From positions 62,001-126,000 of the forward strand of contig JBBAKX010000008.1 in assembly GCA_040403315.1 (NCBI GenBank): 64,000 nt of DNA, written 5' to 3'. A program made the translations under genes and the position numbers. The stretch is from CAMCXT01 sp040403315. GTDB taxonomy: Bacteria; Bacteroidota; Bacteroidia; M30B66. Below the pieces are notes generated by a model. The model saw nothing but the letters and a program-made list of their open reading frames with translations, made no database searches and was not told where the DNA came from. This document shows positions 55,630 to 64,000 of the stretch, in pieces. How positions within the stretch are numbered: the stretch's first letter is position 1; each line of letters begins with the position of its first letter.

Positions 55630-56052
55630 ATGATTACCCTCCCAATCCAGTTGCTTATCATAGAAGATGATGGAGTTCATTTGCTGTTAGAAGCCAAAGC
55701 AGGGAGGAAAAAGATTCGATTAATTGTTGATACAGGAGCGTCGAAAACAGTATTCGATAAATCTAGAATTGAGCAATTGTTTCCCAATCAAGAAATCAAA
55801 CCTATTTCTTCTTTAACCACAGGTCTTGGCACCAATTCATTTCCCGGTGCTACAACAATCCTATCTTCGCTTTCACTTGGTGCCTTGAAAATCAGTAAAC
55901 CCCAGTTTTTGGTGTTGGATCTGAGTCATGTAAATGCATCTTACCAAATATTAGGCTTTCAACATATTGATGGAGTATTGGGTAGTGATCTTCTTTTGAA
56001 ATACAATGCAGTACTCGATTTTCAATCATCTTCACTTTATTTAAATCCTTAG
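55630..56052 (+). CDS. Clan AA retropepsin-like aspartic protease family protein
   Basis: The 140-residue protein has the aspartic protease motif L-I-V-D-T-G-A-S-K-T-V-F at about residues 35-46 and a later G-V-L-G-S-D-L-L typical of the second half of retropepsins. It has no signal peptide or membrane segment. As with retroviral proteases, one D-T-G per chain implies a dimer if active. Its substrate is unknown. It begins 6 bases after the mdh terminator, so it is likely expressed from a promoter of its own or by read-through, and bshA follows after 4 bases. Confidence 0.85.
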   Translation: MITLPIQLLIIEDDGVHLLLEAKAGRKKIRLIVDTGASKTVFDKSRIEQLFPNQEIKPISSLTTGLGTNSFPGATTILSSLSLGALKISKPQFLVLDLSHVNASYQILGFQHIDGVLGSDLLLKYNAVLDFQSSSLYLNP

Positions 56053-56056
56053 TCTG

Positions 56057-57190
56057 ATGAGAATAGGAATTGTATGTTACCCAACGTTCGGTGGAAGTGG
56101 AGTGGTGGCCACAGAATTAGGAATCGCCTTGGCTGCAAAAGGCCACCAGGTTCATTTTATCTCTTACAGTCAACCGTTTCGACTTGATACATTTTCGGGC
56201 AATCTATTTTACCATGAGGTTCCGGTAGCGAATTACCCGTTGTTCGAGTTTTTACCGTATGAAATTTCATTGACATCGAAATTGGTGGATGTTGTGATGC
56301 ATCAAAATTTAGATTTACTACATGTGCATTATGCAATCCCGCATGCTTCTGCTGCATTTATGGCACGAGAGATTCTCAAGTCGCGCGGGAAGAATATTCC
56401 ATTTATTACAACATTGCACGGCACTGATATTACCTTGGTAGGCCGAGATCCATCTTACCGCCCAGTAATTGAGTTTTCGATCAATATGAGTGATGGCGTA
56501 ACAGCCGTTTCGGATAGTTTGCGAAAAGATACCTTGAAGTATTTTGATGTAAATCGCGATATTGAGGTTATTCCGAATTTTATTGATCTTGAAAACTATG
56601 GTAAGGCTTCGGATCTCTGTTTCAGAGGCATGTATGCTCCAAATGGTGAAAAAGTATTAACACATATTTCGAATTTCAGACCAGTAAAACGAATTTCGGA
56701 TGTGGTGAAAGTATTTGAGCAAGTTCATCGAGAAATTCCATGCAAGCTGTTGCTAGCTGGCGATGGCCCTGAACGGGGAAATGTAGAGAATTTAGCTAGA
56801 GAACTTGGGGTGATTCACGATGTGATTTTCCTTGGCAAGACTAAGGCAATTGAACGCATCTTGTGTATGTCGGATCTGTTTTTATTGACCTCAGAATCGG
56901 AGAGTTTTGGTTTATCGTCACTCGAGGCAATGGCTTCTGGTGTGCCTGTTATATCTACCAACACCGGAGGGATTCCAGAAGTGAACATCCACGGATATAG
57001 TGGATATTTAAGCAATGTAGGCGATGTGGATGACATGGCTCAAAATGCATTGTCGCTATTGAAGAATGATCAACTGATCAAGCAATTTGGCGAACAAGCA
57101 AAAGCTAGAGCAGCAATGTTCTCCATGAAGGAAATTCTGCCTATGTATGAGGCGATGTATTCTAGATTAACTGGTCTTCCGCTGGATTAA
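56057..57190 (+). CDS. bshA: N-acetyl-alpha-D-glucosaminyl L-malate synthase
   Basis: BshA is the GT4 glycosyltransferase starting bacillithiol synthesis, joining UDP-GlcNAc and L-malate. The N-terminus M-R-I-G-I-V-C-Y-P-T-F-G-G-S-G-V-V-A-T-E-L-G is distinctive, with H-V-H-Y-A-I-P-H-A and the GT4 motif E-S-F-G-L-S-S-L-E-A-M-A-S-G-V-P near the C-terminus. Length of 377 residues is normal. Other bsh genes are not in the window. Malate dehydrogenase lies upstream, although this is probably not functional linkage. Its last four bases overlap the convergent SUI1-like gene. Confidence 0.95.
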   Translation: MRIGIVCYPTFGGSGVVATELGIALAAKGHQVHFISYSQPFRLDTFSGNLFYHEVPVANYPLFEFLPYEISLTSKLVDVVMHQNLDLLHVHYAIPHASAAFMAREILKSRGKNIPFITTLHGTDITLVGRDPSYRPVIEFSINMSDGVTAVSDSLRKDTLKYFDVNRDIEVIPNFIDLENYGKASDLCFRGMYAPNGEKVLTHISNFRPVKRISDVVKVFEQVHREIPCKLLLAGDGPERGNVENLARELGVIHDVIFLGKTKAIERILCMSDLFLLTSESESFGLSSLEAMASGVPVISTNTGGIPEVNIHGYSGYLSNVGDVDDMAQNALSLLKNDQLIKQFGEQAKARAAMFSMKEILPMYEAMYSRLTGLPLD

Positions 57191-57528
57191 CCTCCAGCTT
57201 TCTTGGCTTTGTAACCTTTCGCAGTGAGGAAGGCAAGAATTTTATCTCGGTGATCGCCTTGAACTAGCATTTCATTGTCTTTGGTGCTTCCACCAGAACC
57301 ACAATGGTTTTTAAGCAATTTGGCCAAGGATTCAAGATCTTCAGATTTTCCAACAAAGCCAGTTATGAGCGTGACTTGTTTCCCCGCACGGGCTTTTTTA
57401 TCCAGCATGATTTTTAGCTGTTGCTGTCCAGGCGGAAGCGTTTCTGGTTCATCTTCTGGTTCGGTTTGATAGCTGAAATTAGGATTGGTCGAGTAAACGA
57501 TATTGATTCGGTCTTTCGGCTTGGCCAT
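57187..57528 (-). CDS. SUI1/YciH family translation-factor-like protein
   Basis: The 113-residue protein resembles eIF1/SUI1 and bacterial YciH: residues about 40-110 include Q-V-T-L-I-T-G-F-V-G, L-A-K-L-L-K-N-H-C-G-S-G-G-S and V-Q-G-D-H-R-D-K-I-L-x-F-L. The N-terminal 40 residues are acidic and proline-rich, probably disordered. The ATG at 57528 is chosen over one two codons earlier. In bacteria the role is little known; in E. coli, YciH can influence initiation fidelity. It overlaps bshA tail to tail by 4 bases. Confidence 0.92.
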   Translation of the reverse strand: MAKPKDRINIVYSTNPNFSYQTEPEDEPETLPPGQQQLKIMLDKKARAGKQVTLITGFVGKSEDLESLAKLLKNHCGSGGSTKDNEMLVQGDHRDKILAFLTAKGYKAKKAGG

Positions 57529-57661
57529 GATCATGCAGGTTTGAAGCGGGTCGCTTGGTCAAAGGTCTGAAATTCGATTGAATATGTTGAGGTAGATATT
57601 AAGGCACGGTGGATTTTAGATTTTCGTTTAAGTTTTCCTTCAAATAGACCGTCGAAGTGAT

Positions 57662-57669
57662 TACTTTTG
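57662..57669 (+). promoter_or_regulatory. Candidate -7 box for the transaldolase-like gene
   Basis: TACTTTTG matches TAnnTTTG, 20 bases upstream of the ATG. The -33 region lacks a clear TTTG. Confidence 0.45.
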
Positions 57670-57689
57670 CGCCTCCAAACGAACCTATC

Positions 57690-58346
57690 ATGAAATTCTT
57701 TATCGACACTGCAAACCTTGATCAAATACGTGAAGCACAAGACCTTGGCGTTCTCGACGGCGTAACTACCAATCCAAGCTTGATGGCCAAAGAAGGCATC
57801 AGCGGAAACGACCGTGTTATGCAGCATTATATCGACATCTGCAATATTGTTGATGGCGATGTTAGTGCGGAAGTGATTTCGACAGATTTTGAAGGGATGG
57901 TTCGTGAAGGTGAAAATTTGGCATCATTGCACCCGCAAATCGTTGTGAAAGTTCCAATGATTAAAGATGGAATTAAGGCTATCAAGTATTTTACAGGTAA
58001 AGGAATTCGTACCAATTGTACGCTGGTATTTTCTGCCGGTCAGGCACTTTTGGCTGCAAAAGCTGGTGCAACCTATGTTTCTCCATTTTTGGGTCGTTTG
58101 GATGATGTGAGTTCTTACGGTGTTGAATTGATTTCAAAAATCCGTACGATTTACGATAACTATGGCTATGAAACTCAAATTCTAGCCGCATCAATCCGTC
58201 ACACTATGCACATTATGGAATGCGCAGAAATTGGTGCAGATGTGGCAACTTGCCCGTTGAATGTAATCACCGATTTGTTAAAGCATCCACTTACTGATAT
58301 CGGTTTGGAGAAGTTTCTAGCCGATTACAAAAAGGTAAACGGTTAA
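57690..58346 (+). CDS. Transaldolase-like / fructose-6-phosphate aldolase family
   Basis: The 218-residue protein (start at the ATG at 57690; a longer frame from 57657 lies upstream) belongs to the short transaldolase family: M-K-F-F-I-D-T-A-N-L, G-V-T-T-N-P-S-L-M, V-V-K-V-P-M with the Schiff-base lysine, and I-L-A-A-S-I-R-H. Members make or break fructose-6-phosphate or transfer dihydroxyacetone units; the two activities cannot be told apart by eye. Stop and next start overlap by one base (TAATG), coupling it to the YciO-like gene. Confidence 0.94.
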   Translation: MKFFIDTANLDQIREAQDLGVLDGVTTNPSLMAKEGISGNDRVMQHYIDICNIVDGDVSAEVISTDFEGMVREGENLASLHPQIVVKVPMIKDGIKAIKYFTGKGIRTNCTLVFSAGQALLAAKAGATYVSPFLGRLDDVSSYGVELISKIRTIYDNYGYETQILAASIRHTMHIMECAEIGADVATCPLNVITDLLKHPLTDIGLEKFLADYKKVNG

Positions 58347-58963
58347 TGCTGATTCGGATTCATCATTTAACACCAGATCCTCGGCAATTGCAGAAGGTGA
58401 TTGATGTGTTACGTGATGGAGGTGTGATTATTTATCCAACAGATGGAGTGTATGCATTTGGCTGCGATATCAATAAATCAAAAGCTGTAGAACGGGTTGC
58501 CAAACTGAAGGGAATAAAGGTTGAAAAAGCAGATTTTTCGTTTGTTTTTGACGACCTGTCGCGTCTTACAGATTATTCGAAGCAAGTGGATACGCATATT
58601 TTCAAGTTGATGAAAAGTTGCTTGCCTGGCCCTTACACTTTTATCCTCAATGCAAATAATTCGGTTCCGAAGCTCTTTAAAAACAATAAGCGCACGATAG
58701 GTATTCGAATTCCAGACAACCAAATTTGTAGATCGATAGTTACCGAATTGGGCAATCCAATTATATCTTCTTCGGTGCATGATGAGGATGAAATTGTAGA
58801 ATACACCACCGACCCTGAGCTAATTCACGAACGGTATAAAGATCAAGTTGATTTAGTAATTGATGGTGGATACGGATCATTGTTGCCATCCACAGTGATC
58901 GATTGTACTGGTCAAATGCCCGAACTTATTAGGCAAGGTGCTGGCGAGGTTGACTTGTTGTAG
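58346..58963 (+). CDS. YciO/Sua5/YrdC family protein
   Basis: The 205-residue protein shows the YrdC-like fold signature: I-I-Y-P-T-D-G-V-Y-A-F-G-C-D, then R-V-A-K-L-K-G-I-K with a lysine/arginine cluster, and L-P-G-P-Y-T-F-I-L. YrdC and Sua5 make threonylcarbamoyl-AMP for tRNA t6A37; YciO is a paralog. The length and the spacing of the motifs fit the YciO-like group best, so a second, true TsaC may exist elsewhere. It starts within the transaldolase-like stop codon. Confidence 0.88.
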   Translation: MLIRIHHLTPDPRQLQKVIDVLRDGGVIIYPTDGVYAFGCDINKSKAVERVAKLKGIKVEKADFSFVFDDLSRLTDYSKQVDTHIFKLMKSCLPGPYTFILNANNSVPKLFKNNKRTIGIRIPDNQICRSIVTELGNPIISSSVHDEDEIVEYTTDPELIHERYKDQVDLVIDGGYGSLLPSTVIDCTGQMPELIRQGAGEVDLL

Positions 58964-59001
58964 GTTTCAGCAGAGTAGCAACTCTTCCCCGGAGGGAAAA
59001 T

Positions 59002-61560
59002 TTAAAAACTCCACTTCTTCGTGTAATTGTTGTAAAACTGAATGCCGAATTTCCAAGTGAATACTGCTTTGTTGAGCGAATTGTCGGCTGTTACAGCGTA
59101 AATTCCAATTCTAAATCGCTGCTGCCTAATTCTGAAAGGTCTTTGAATGCCAAAATAGAATTCTGAGTGTGCGAAATTTTTTTCAGGAATAATTAGGATT
59201 CCTGTTCCTGCAGCTTCAGTGAGTTTTAGGCGATTGATCAATGGAATTTTGTTCAGAAATAGCCCTTCGAATTGGTGCATGTAATTGGCTCTGAAAAAGT
59301 AATTCGATGTTTCGAGTGTAGGGCCGAGGAGTTGGAATGATCGAACAGGATCTGAAAAGAAACCTGCATCAGAACCTCTAAAGTAACGGTGCTCAAGTAT
59401 TCGGAGGTTTTTTTGGTTTACAAAACTGCCGGTGAGTAATGTCCAACTTGCATTTCCAAACCGGGCGATATTGATTTCATGGTTGATGCCCAGTTCGAGG
59501 TAGTCGAAGTTGACTTCGCTCCCAAATGCTCCTGGAATGCCTTTTCGGTAAACGAAATTCAATTCAGGCCATTTAGACCCGAGTATGATTTTCTTATTTC
59601 GTTTGATGATGTATTTCTGCTTGTAGCGATATTTTACATCGAGTCGAATTTCTGATTTAACATACCGCACAAAATCAATAGGATCATTTACTTCGCCGAA
59701 AATGTCAGATGACCATTGCTCGAGTTTAAGATCTGTAATAGGTATTTGGTCTGAATAATCGAGTGTTAATTCGGCGAACAGTCCATTGGTAACTTCCATG
59801 CGTTGCGCAACACTGAAAGTGAGAGAACGCACATAATTGCTTCTACTGAAAATGGATCCCAATGAAGCGTAAGTGTTGATCATATCGTAATAATCTCCTG
59901 CACGAATAAAGGTTCTTACAAATTTTTTGGGGATGTAGGTAAATCCGATTCCTCCTTTCCCGCGGGTATCTTTATTGGTGAAGCCATAATCAATGTCGCC
60001 AGTTGTTTCTAAAACCATGGCATTGTCGAATTCCTTGGTGAAGGTTCCACCTAGACGGTGTCTATAGCCTCCAATGCCCAGTGGAACCATTTGCATGATG
60101 ATGGGATTGATATAGAAGCTGTAATTCTTTTTTCGGTTTCTGTAGCCAATTCCGCTCAGGGTAACATCCCAAAAGGTAATGCGGTTAAAAGCTGAGTCCT
60201 TTTCGGCTAAATATTCTGTACTGCTGTAGTACTTTTTCAGGCTATCGCAAAGCTGGATGTATTTCAGTTCATTTTCCTTCATGGCGATCGTTCGATTGGT
60301 TTCCCAAAAACTAGAATCGCGATCGAAGGCAAGGTCGTTGTAAGTTTGAACTTCATTTCCGAAGGTGCCTTTTACGAAAATCGGATTGATTGTAAAGGCA
60401 GAGTGGTCGGTTCGTGTAGAACCATGAATAGTGGTTTTCCCTTCTTTAACAGTGTAGATAAATTCTCGACGAAAGGGTAGATAAATGCCAGATTCTATTT
60501 CCTTGTAATTTTGAATTATTCGAAAATCGTGGTGGTAAATGAGCGCTGAAGGGTTGATGTTTAGGTCGACAGCGGTGAGTGCAAAAGTGCTGTCTTCGAT
60601 AAACACACTTCCACGAAAAAGGGCTTCAGTTTTAAAAATAGGCTCAACCTTTATTTTGTAGATTTTTCGATTGTTTTCGAAGAAAGTAGATTCCAATTCG
60701 TAGCGATAGCTGAGCGCTGATCCTGATCCAATTGGGGAGAGGAAGGGTTTTTCGGAAAGTTGAGGTATTTGAATTAAGCTTGAGTAAAAGTTGTATTCTA
60801 GAAAGGCTTTTTCGCTGCTAAGTAAGTAAGGATTTACAGGTTGTTCGGCGGCTGGCGCGATATTGCTTTCGCCAAGTTCCATTCCCATTCTGCCTGCTAC
60901 GCGTGTTGATGGTCTAGTTTCGGCGTAATCATGATAGCCTAAAATGAATTCACGATAGCCTGTAGGCGATACTTTTACTTCTGAAAGTGACTCGATCAGG
61001 TTGAGGCGTTCTTTTTTGAAGATAGTTTCTAAATCGGCTTTTGGTGTTTTTAGGGAATCGTTTTTGGCTAAAGAATCGATAGCAATTGAATCTATTGGAC
61101 TTTCTTTTTCAAGAGAAATTTTCATGTAAGTCCGAAACTCCATGGATTCAGCCTTGTTTGCATAGTTTGAACGTTTGTCGCGAGCTTGAGAAATTACTTC
61201 ATTGGCTATATCTCGCTTGTCAGAATAAATCTCAAGCGCACGCATTTCTGTGCTTTCCCGAAGAATAATATCGAGGGTGAGATTTTTATCTGCTGCAATC
61301 TGGATGATTTTTTCTTCTTTCTGAAAACCAACCAAACTAAAAACAAGTGTGTAGTTTCCGGGTTTCACTTGAAGCTGATATTCTCCTTTTAAGTTTGCAG
61401 AAACGCCAAAGGTTGAGTTTTTCAGGTATACCGAAACGAAGGGTACAGGTTCTCCATTTTGAGCTGTAATTTTTCCACGAATAACCTGCGCTAATCCTTG
61501 TGAAGAAACTACTAGGATTGAAATAAAAATGAATAATAAAAGCTTGAATTTTTTCTGCAT
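59002..61560 (-). CDS. DUF5686 / carboxypeptidase-like regulatory domain outer-membrane protein
   Basis: The ATG at 61560 starts a signal peptide (M-Q-K-K-F-K-L-L-L-F, cut near G-L-A-Q); a longer frame to 61614 lacks signal character. The 852-residue preprotein has a CarboxypepD_reg-like domain (about 25-110: I-R-G-K-I-T, A-N-L-K-G-E-Y), then DUF5686: M-R-A-L-E-I-Y-S-D-K-R-D, and a long run of beta strands to a C-terminal K-K-W-S-F. These resemble a TonB receptor without plug or barrel-closing motif. It is likely an outer-membrane barrel with unknown function. Confidence 0.88.
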   Translation of the reverse strand: MQKKFKLLLFIFISILVVSSQGLAQVIRGKITAQNGEPVPFVSVYLKNSTFGVSANLKGEYQLQVKPGNYTLVFSLVGFQKEEKIIQIAADKNLTLDIILRESTEMRALEIYSDKRDIANEVISQARDKRSNYANKAESMEFRTYMKISLEKESPIDSIAIDSLAKNDSLKTPKADLETIFKKERLNLIESLSEVKVSPTGYREFILGYHDYAETRPSTRVAGRMGMELGESNIAPAAEQPVNPYLLSSEKAFLEYNFYSSLIQIPQLSEKPFLSPIGSGSALSYRYELESTFFENNRKIYKIKVEPIFKTEALFRGSVFIEDSTFALTAVDLNINPSALIYHHDFRIIQNYKEIESGIYLPFRREFIYTVKEGKTTIHGSTRTDHSAFTINPIFVKGTFGNEVQTYNDLAFDRDSSFWETNRTIAMKENELKYIQLCDSLKKYYSSTEYLAEKDSAFNRITFWDVTLSGIGYRNRKKNYSFYINPIIMQMVPLGIGGYRHRLGGTFTKEFDNAMVLETTGDIDYGFTNKDTRGKGGIGFTYIPKKFVRTFIRAGDYYDMINTYASLGSIFSRSNYVRSLTFSVAQRMEVTNGLFAELTLDYSDQIPITDLKLEQWSSDIFGEVNDPIDFVRYVKSEIRLDVKYRYKQKYIIKRNKKIILGSKWPELNFVYRKGIPGAFGSEVNFDYLELGINHEINIARFGNASWTLLTGSFVNQKNLRILEHRYFRGSDAGFFSDPVRSFQLLGPTLETSNYFFRANYMHQFEGLFLNKIPLINRLKLTEAAGTGILIIPEKNFAHSEFYFGIQRPFRIRQQRFRIGIYAVTADNSLNKAVFTWKFGIQFYNNYTKKWSF

Positions 61561-61610
61561 CTCGACTGAGATGTAAAAGTATTGTGTTTGGTTACAAGAT
61601 TGTTGAATTT

Positions 61611-61895
61611 TCATTCACGAATTTCAACGTTGTCGTCGAAGCCAATAAAATTTTGAATGGATTTAACGTTGGGGTTAGGATTAGGGAAATAATGGGCTCC
61701 GTTTTCAATTCTTTTGTCACCAACTTCTAAATGATAATAATTGGCAGTTCCATTTATTGGACAAACCGAGTGTCGTTCACTTTCTATAAAGTAGTTTGAC
61801 TTAACCGATGGATGCGGAAAGTATTTTTTCCCTCCGAGGTTCATTATATGATTGCTCTCAGCAACCACAATTCCATTCCAAATTGCTTTTGCCAT
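61611..61895 (-). CDS. DUF427 domain protein
   Basis: The 94-residue protein matches DUF427: I-W-N-G-I-V-V-A-E-S, Y-F-P-H-P-S-V, and a C-P-I-N-G-T-A-N-Y-Y segment with the conserved cysteine and the W/Y-x-Y pattern later as H-Y-F-P-N-P. Its function is unknown. No signal peptide. It lies 50 bases upstream of the DUF5686 gene on the same strand. Confidence 0.9.
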   Translation of the reverse strand: MAKAIWNGIVVAESNHIMNLGGKKYFPHPSVKSNYFIESERHSVCPINGTANYYHLEVGDKRIENGAHYFPNPNPNVKSIQNFIGFDDNVEIRE

Positions 61896-61974
61896 TGTCG
61901 GATAATTTTGGGGATAACTCCTCTAAAATTATAACAAAATAATCTGAAAATCAAGCAGTAAGCATCAATAAAAA

Positions 61975-63321
61975 TTAGCCCGCCGTTGAGGGACTTCCTC
62001 CCGAGGAGTTGTTTTTAGGGCCGCGGAATCTATTTTTGAATGGCTTTTTTTTTGGTGTTTCACCTTCCTGCGTGTTCGAAATTGTTGCAGATTGTCCAGG
62101 GTTTCCTTTCGAAGGCGAGGGTTTAGCAGAACGCTGGTTCCTTCCGCCGCGTTGGTTCCCTGTTGGGCGCTCAGGTTTACTGTAATCTGGTCCTTCAGCA
62201 AATCCTTCAGGGAGCGGAAGCTTTGGAACCGTTTTCTCGATCATTTCTTCGATTCGCTGAAAACGACGAATATCTGTTCCGTTGATCAATGTGATGGCCT
62301 CTCCTTTGGTCTCTGCGCGGGCAGTTCGGCCAATTCGGTGAACGTAATCTTCAGGATCTCCGGGAACATCATAATTTACAACGAGTTCGATGCCTTGCAC
62401 GTCAATTCCACGCGATACCACATCGGTTGCTACAAGAATCACTGTTTTCTTGTTTCTGAAGCTCAGCAATACTTCTTCTCGTTGCTGTTGGTCGATATCT
62501 GAATGGATAGCACCGACATTGAATTTCATCCTACGAAGTTCGCGTTCAACCTCTTTTACTTTCTGACGTGTACCAGCAAATAAAATGGCACTTTTGAGGT
62601 CGGGGTTTCTGAAGATAGTGCCAAGAATCTGTAGCTTTTGGGCATCATGAACCAAGTAAGCTGCTTGGTTTATTCCTTCGGCAGGTTTAGAAATTGAAAT
62701 ATTGATTTGCACAGGGTTGTGCAGGAGTTTCACTGCCAGTTGCCTAATTTTAGGAGGCATCGTAGCCGAGAAAAACAATGTTTGCCGCTTTTCTGGAAGA
62801 AACTTCATGATGCGGGTGATGTCGTCGATGAAGCCCATATCGAGCATTCTATCTACTTCATCGAGAACTAAATGGCGCAAATTGGTAAGGTCGGCGTAGC
62901 CCATATTGAGCAACGATAGTAATTTTCCCGGTGTAGCAACAACGATTTCGGTGCCTTGCTTGAGTGCCTTTTTTTGCACCTCGAATTCCTTTCCATCTCC
63001 ACCGCCGTAGATGGCAATGTTACTGAAAGGAAGGAAGTATGCGAACCCTTCAAGCTGTTGATCGATTTGCAATCCCAATTCGCGGGTTGGCACAATGATC
63101 AACGTATCGATGTGTGAGGGTTTGTCGCGCAAACATTTTTCCAAAATCGGTAGTAGAAATGCAGCAGTTTTTCCAGTGCCTGTTTGTGCGCTGGCGATAA
63201 GATCCCGACCTGCTAGGATTTCCGGGATGGCTTGTTGCTGAATTGGTGTTGGTTCTCGAAAATTCATCGAGTCGAGCCCATCTGTAAGTTCAGCAGAAAA
63301 GCCGAATTGATCAAAACCCAT
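61975..63321 (-). CDS. DEAD-box RNA helicase, RhlE-like
   Basis: The 448-residue ATP-dependent RNA helicase shows motif Q (F-R-E-P-T-P-I-Q), Walker A (A-Q-T-G-T-G-K-T), motif II as D-E-V-D rather than D-E-A-D, motif III S-A-T, and motif VI H-R-I-G-R-T-A-R. A Gly/Arg/Lys-rich C-terminal tail (about 385-448: R-G-G-R-N-Q-R-S, K-N-R-F-R-G-P-K) is likely for RNA binding. Such helicases serve ribosome assembly or mRNA decay, often at low temperature. It follows the last, partial gene by 3 bases. Confidence 0.94.
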   Translation of the reverse strand: MGFDQFGFSAELTDGLDSMNFREPTPIQQQAIPEILAGRDLIASAQTGTGKTAAFLLPILEKCLRDKPSHIDTLIIVPTRELGLQIDQQLEGFAYFLPFSNIAIYGGGDGKEFEVQKKALKQGTEIVVATPGKLLSLLNMGYADLTNLRHLVLDEVDRMLDMGFIDDITRIMKFLPEKRQTLFFSATMPPKIRQLAVKLLHNPVQINISISKPAEGINQAAYLVHDAQKLQILGTIFRNPDLKSAILFAGTRQKVKEVERELRRMKFNVGAIHSDIDQQQREEVLLSFRNKKTVILVATDVVSRGIDVQGIELVVNYDVPGDPEDYVHRIGRTARAETKGEAITLINGTDIRRFQRIEEMIEKTVPKLPLPEGFAEGPDYSKPERPTGNQRGGRNQRSAKPSPSKGNPGQSATISNTQEGETPKKKPFKNRFRGPKNNSSGGSPSTAG

Positions 63322-63324
63322 AGG

Positions 63325-64000
63325 TTAAAATTCTTTTTTAAGGTGCTCCTTTATTTCCGGAGCACATGGATAATCAAATAAGCAGTTTGCCTTGATCATA
63401 GCAGCAACACGTTCGGGCACAAGTTGTTCCCAGCCGCTTTCGCCCGACTGAATCTGACTCAACAGGTCGTCGGCATTGATGTGCAGAAGTTCCAAATTGG
63501 CATTTCGGATGTCTTCTACTTTATCGTTTACTTTTAAATAATTGAGCAGGGATTCATTTCCTGCGGGGATGTTGAGGTTATTGAGCGTGATGAGTTCGCC
63601 GGTACTTCTGCGGATGGCAGGGTAGGCGTAGGCCTTCACGTTGGTGCCGAACAACATACTGAATGCTTCTAACAATCCACCACGTAGGTTACTGAATTGC
63701 TCGGCATCGAAAATGCGTTCTATGTTACGAACCGAAAGAACAAAGCCAACTAGTTGATTGCGTGTAGCTTTAGATAGGTATGGAACGAGGTACCAGTAAT
63801 CGAGGAAATTGGTGATCATCACTGTATGCCCAAGTGCCATGAGGATTTTGGCTCTGTCGAGGAAATCTTCATCATCGATATTTCCATTGGTATCGATGAG
63901 CGAATTGAGCGACAATTCGGAAATGATGATCATGCGTTCAGTTTCACCTTTGAGTTCTTGAATGAAATCTTCGGTTGCTTTTTGAAGCATGTCTTCGTGC
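63325..64000 (-). CDS. Conserved hypothetical protein, N-terminus beyond window
   Basis: The frame is open to the right edge (three further codons H-E-D before the first ATG at 63990), so the protein probably begins outside. The visible part of about 225 residues has R-M-I-I-I-S-E-L-S-L-N, M-A-L-G-H-T-V-M-I-T-N-F-L-D-Y-W-Y-L, V-L-S-V-R-N-I-E-R-I-F, L-R-G-G-L-L-E-A-F and Y-P-A-I-R-R. I recall a similar conserved protein in cyanobacteria and Bacteroidota, sometimes annotated inconsistently, but no function is known to me. It is transcribed with the downstream helicase, 3 bases apart. Confidence 0.7.
   Translation of the reverse strand, partial: HEDMLQKATEDFIQELKGETERMIIISELSLNSLIDTNGNIDDEDFLDRAKILMALGHTVMITNFLDYWYLVPYLSKATRNQLVGFVLSVRNIERIFDAEQFSNLRGGLLEAFSMLFGTNVKAYAYPAIRRSTGELITLNNLNIPAGNESLLNYLKVNDKVEDIRNANLELLHINADDLLSQIQSGESGWEQLVPERVAAMIKANCLFDYPCAPEIKEHLKKEF

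Noticed and set aside
57531..57827. 98-codon minus-strand frame
   Set aside because: It overlaps the transaldolase-like gene start and promoter on the other strand and has no recognisable features.
58981..59001. Small hairpin after the YciO-like gene (TTCCC-CGGA-GGGAA)
   Set aside because: Only a 5-bp stem without a clear T-run on either strand; too weak to call a terminator.
1..64000. tRNA, rRNA, transposase, prophage or defence-system genes
   Set aside because: None seen by eye in gaps or frames; small or diverged ones could still have been missed.

Overview
The window is about 64 kb of a low-GC (by eye, below 45%) Bacteroidota chromosome, most likely Flavobacteriales or a close relative. 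The evidence is the many type IX secretion (T9SS) C-terminal sorting domains, a TonB-dependent receptor with a carboxypeptidase-like leader domain, Bacteroidota-typical families (DUF5606, DUF5686, clan-AA retropepsin, BshA), and promoters of the Bacteroidota form (TTTG, about 20 nt, TAnnTTTG) with little Shine-Dalgarno signal. I saw no tRNA, rRNA, CRISPR array, IS element or prophage.

Region by region. 1-2.7 kb: a leftward set (RidA, DUF423 membrane protein, M32 carboxypeptidase, lipoprotein cut by the window edge). 2.7-6.6 kb: a CPA2 cation/proton antiporter and the YidC insertase, converging. 6.9-17.9 kb: a small secreted two-repeat protein, then one 3477-residue T9SS giant built from ten FnIII-like and nine CUB-like domains in strict alternation plus GEVED, P-domain, Ig-like and PKD modules. 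18-21 kb: purine genes (hpt-adk leftward, purK-purE rightward). 21-24 kb: a PorV-like barrel overlapping an HhH/barrel protein. 24-29 kb: M3 oligoendopeptidase, DUF5606 protein, and a secreted subtilase divergent from an XRE/S24 regulator.

30-36.6 kb: a leftward cluster of a lamin-tail-domain T9SS protein, a TonB-dependent receptor, a lipoprotein and a T9SS secreted endonuclease I-family nuclease; I infer extracellular nucleic-acid scavenging. 36.8-42.3 kb: a deoxyhypusine-synthase-like enzyme, DAHP synthase/chorismate mutase, and two amino-acid transporters.

42.6-52.7 kb: five tandem paralogous T9SS proteins sharing one duplicated ~150-residue domain (core VSLGFGG ... YPE ... DGYDVDG). Each gene ends in its own terminator, except that a promoter is less clear for the third, so the cluster looks like five separately controlled units rather than an operon. 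With the giant protein this is the most distinctive content of the window: a surface or matrix-protein repertoire made from a few repeated modules. I found no complete previously undescribed enzymatic or defence system; the tandem array and the nuclease/receptor cluster are the best candidates for new biology.

52.8-64 kb: mostly housekeeping genes: a lone response regulator, an MscS channel with a face-to-face promoter against mdh, a retropepsin-like protein, bshA, a SUI1/YciH protein, a transaldolase-like aldolase, a YciO/Sua5 protein, DUF5686 and DUF427 proteins, a DEAD-box helicase, and a conserved hypothetical protein cut by the right edge.
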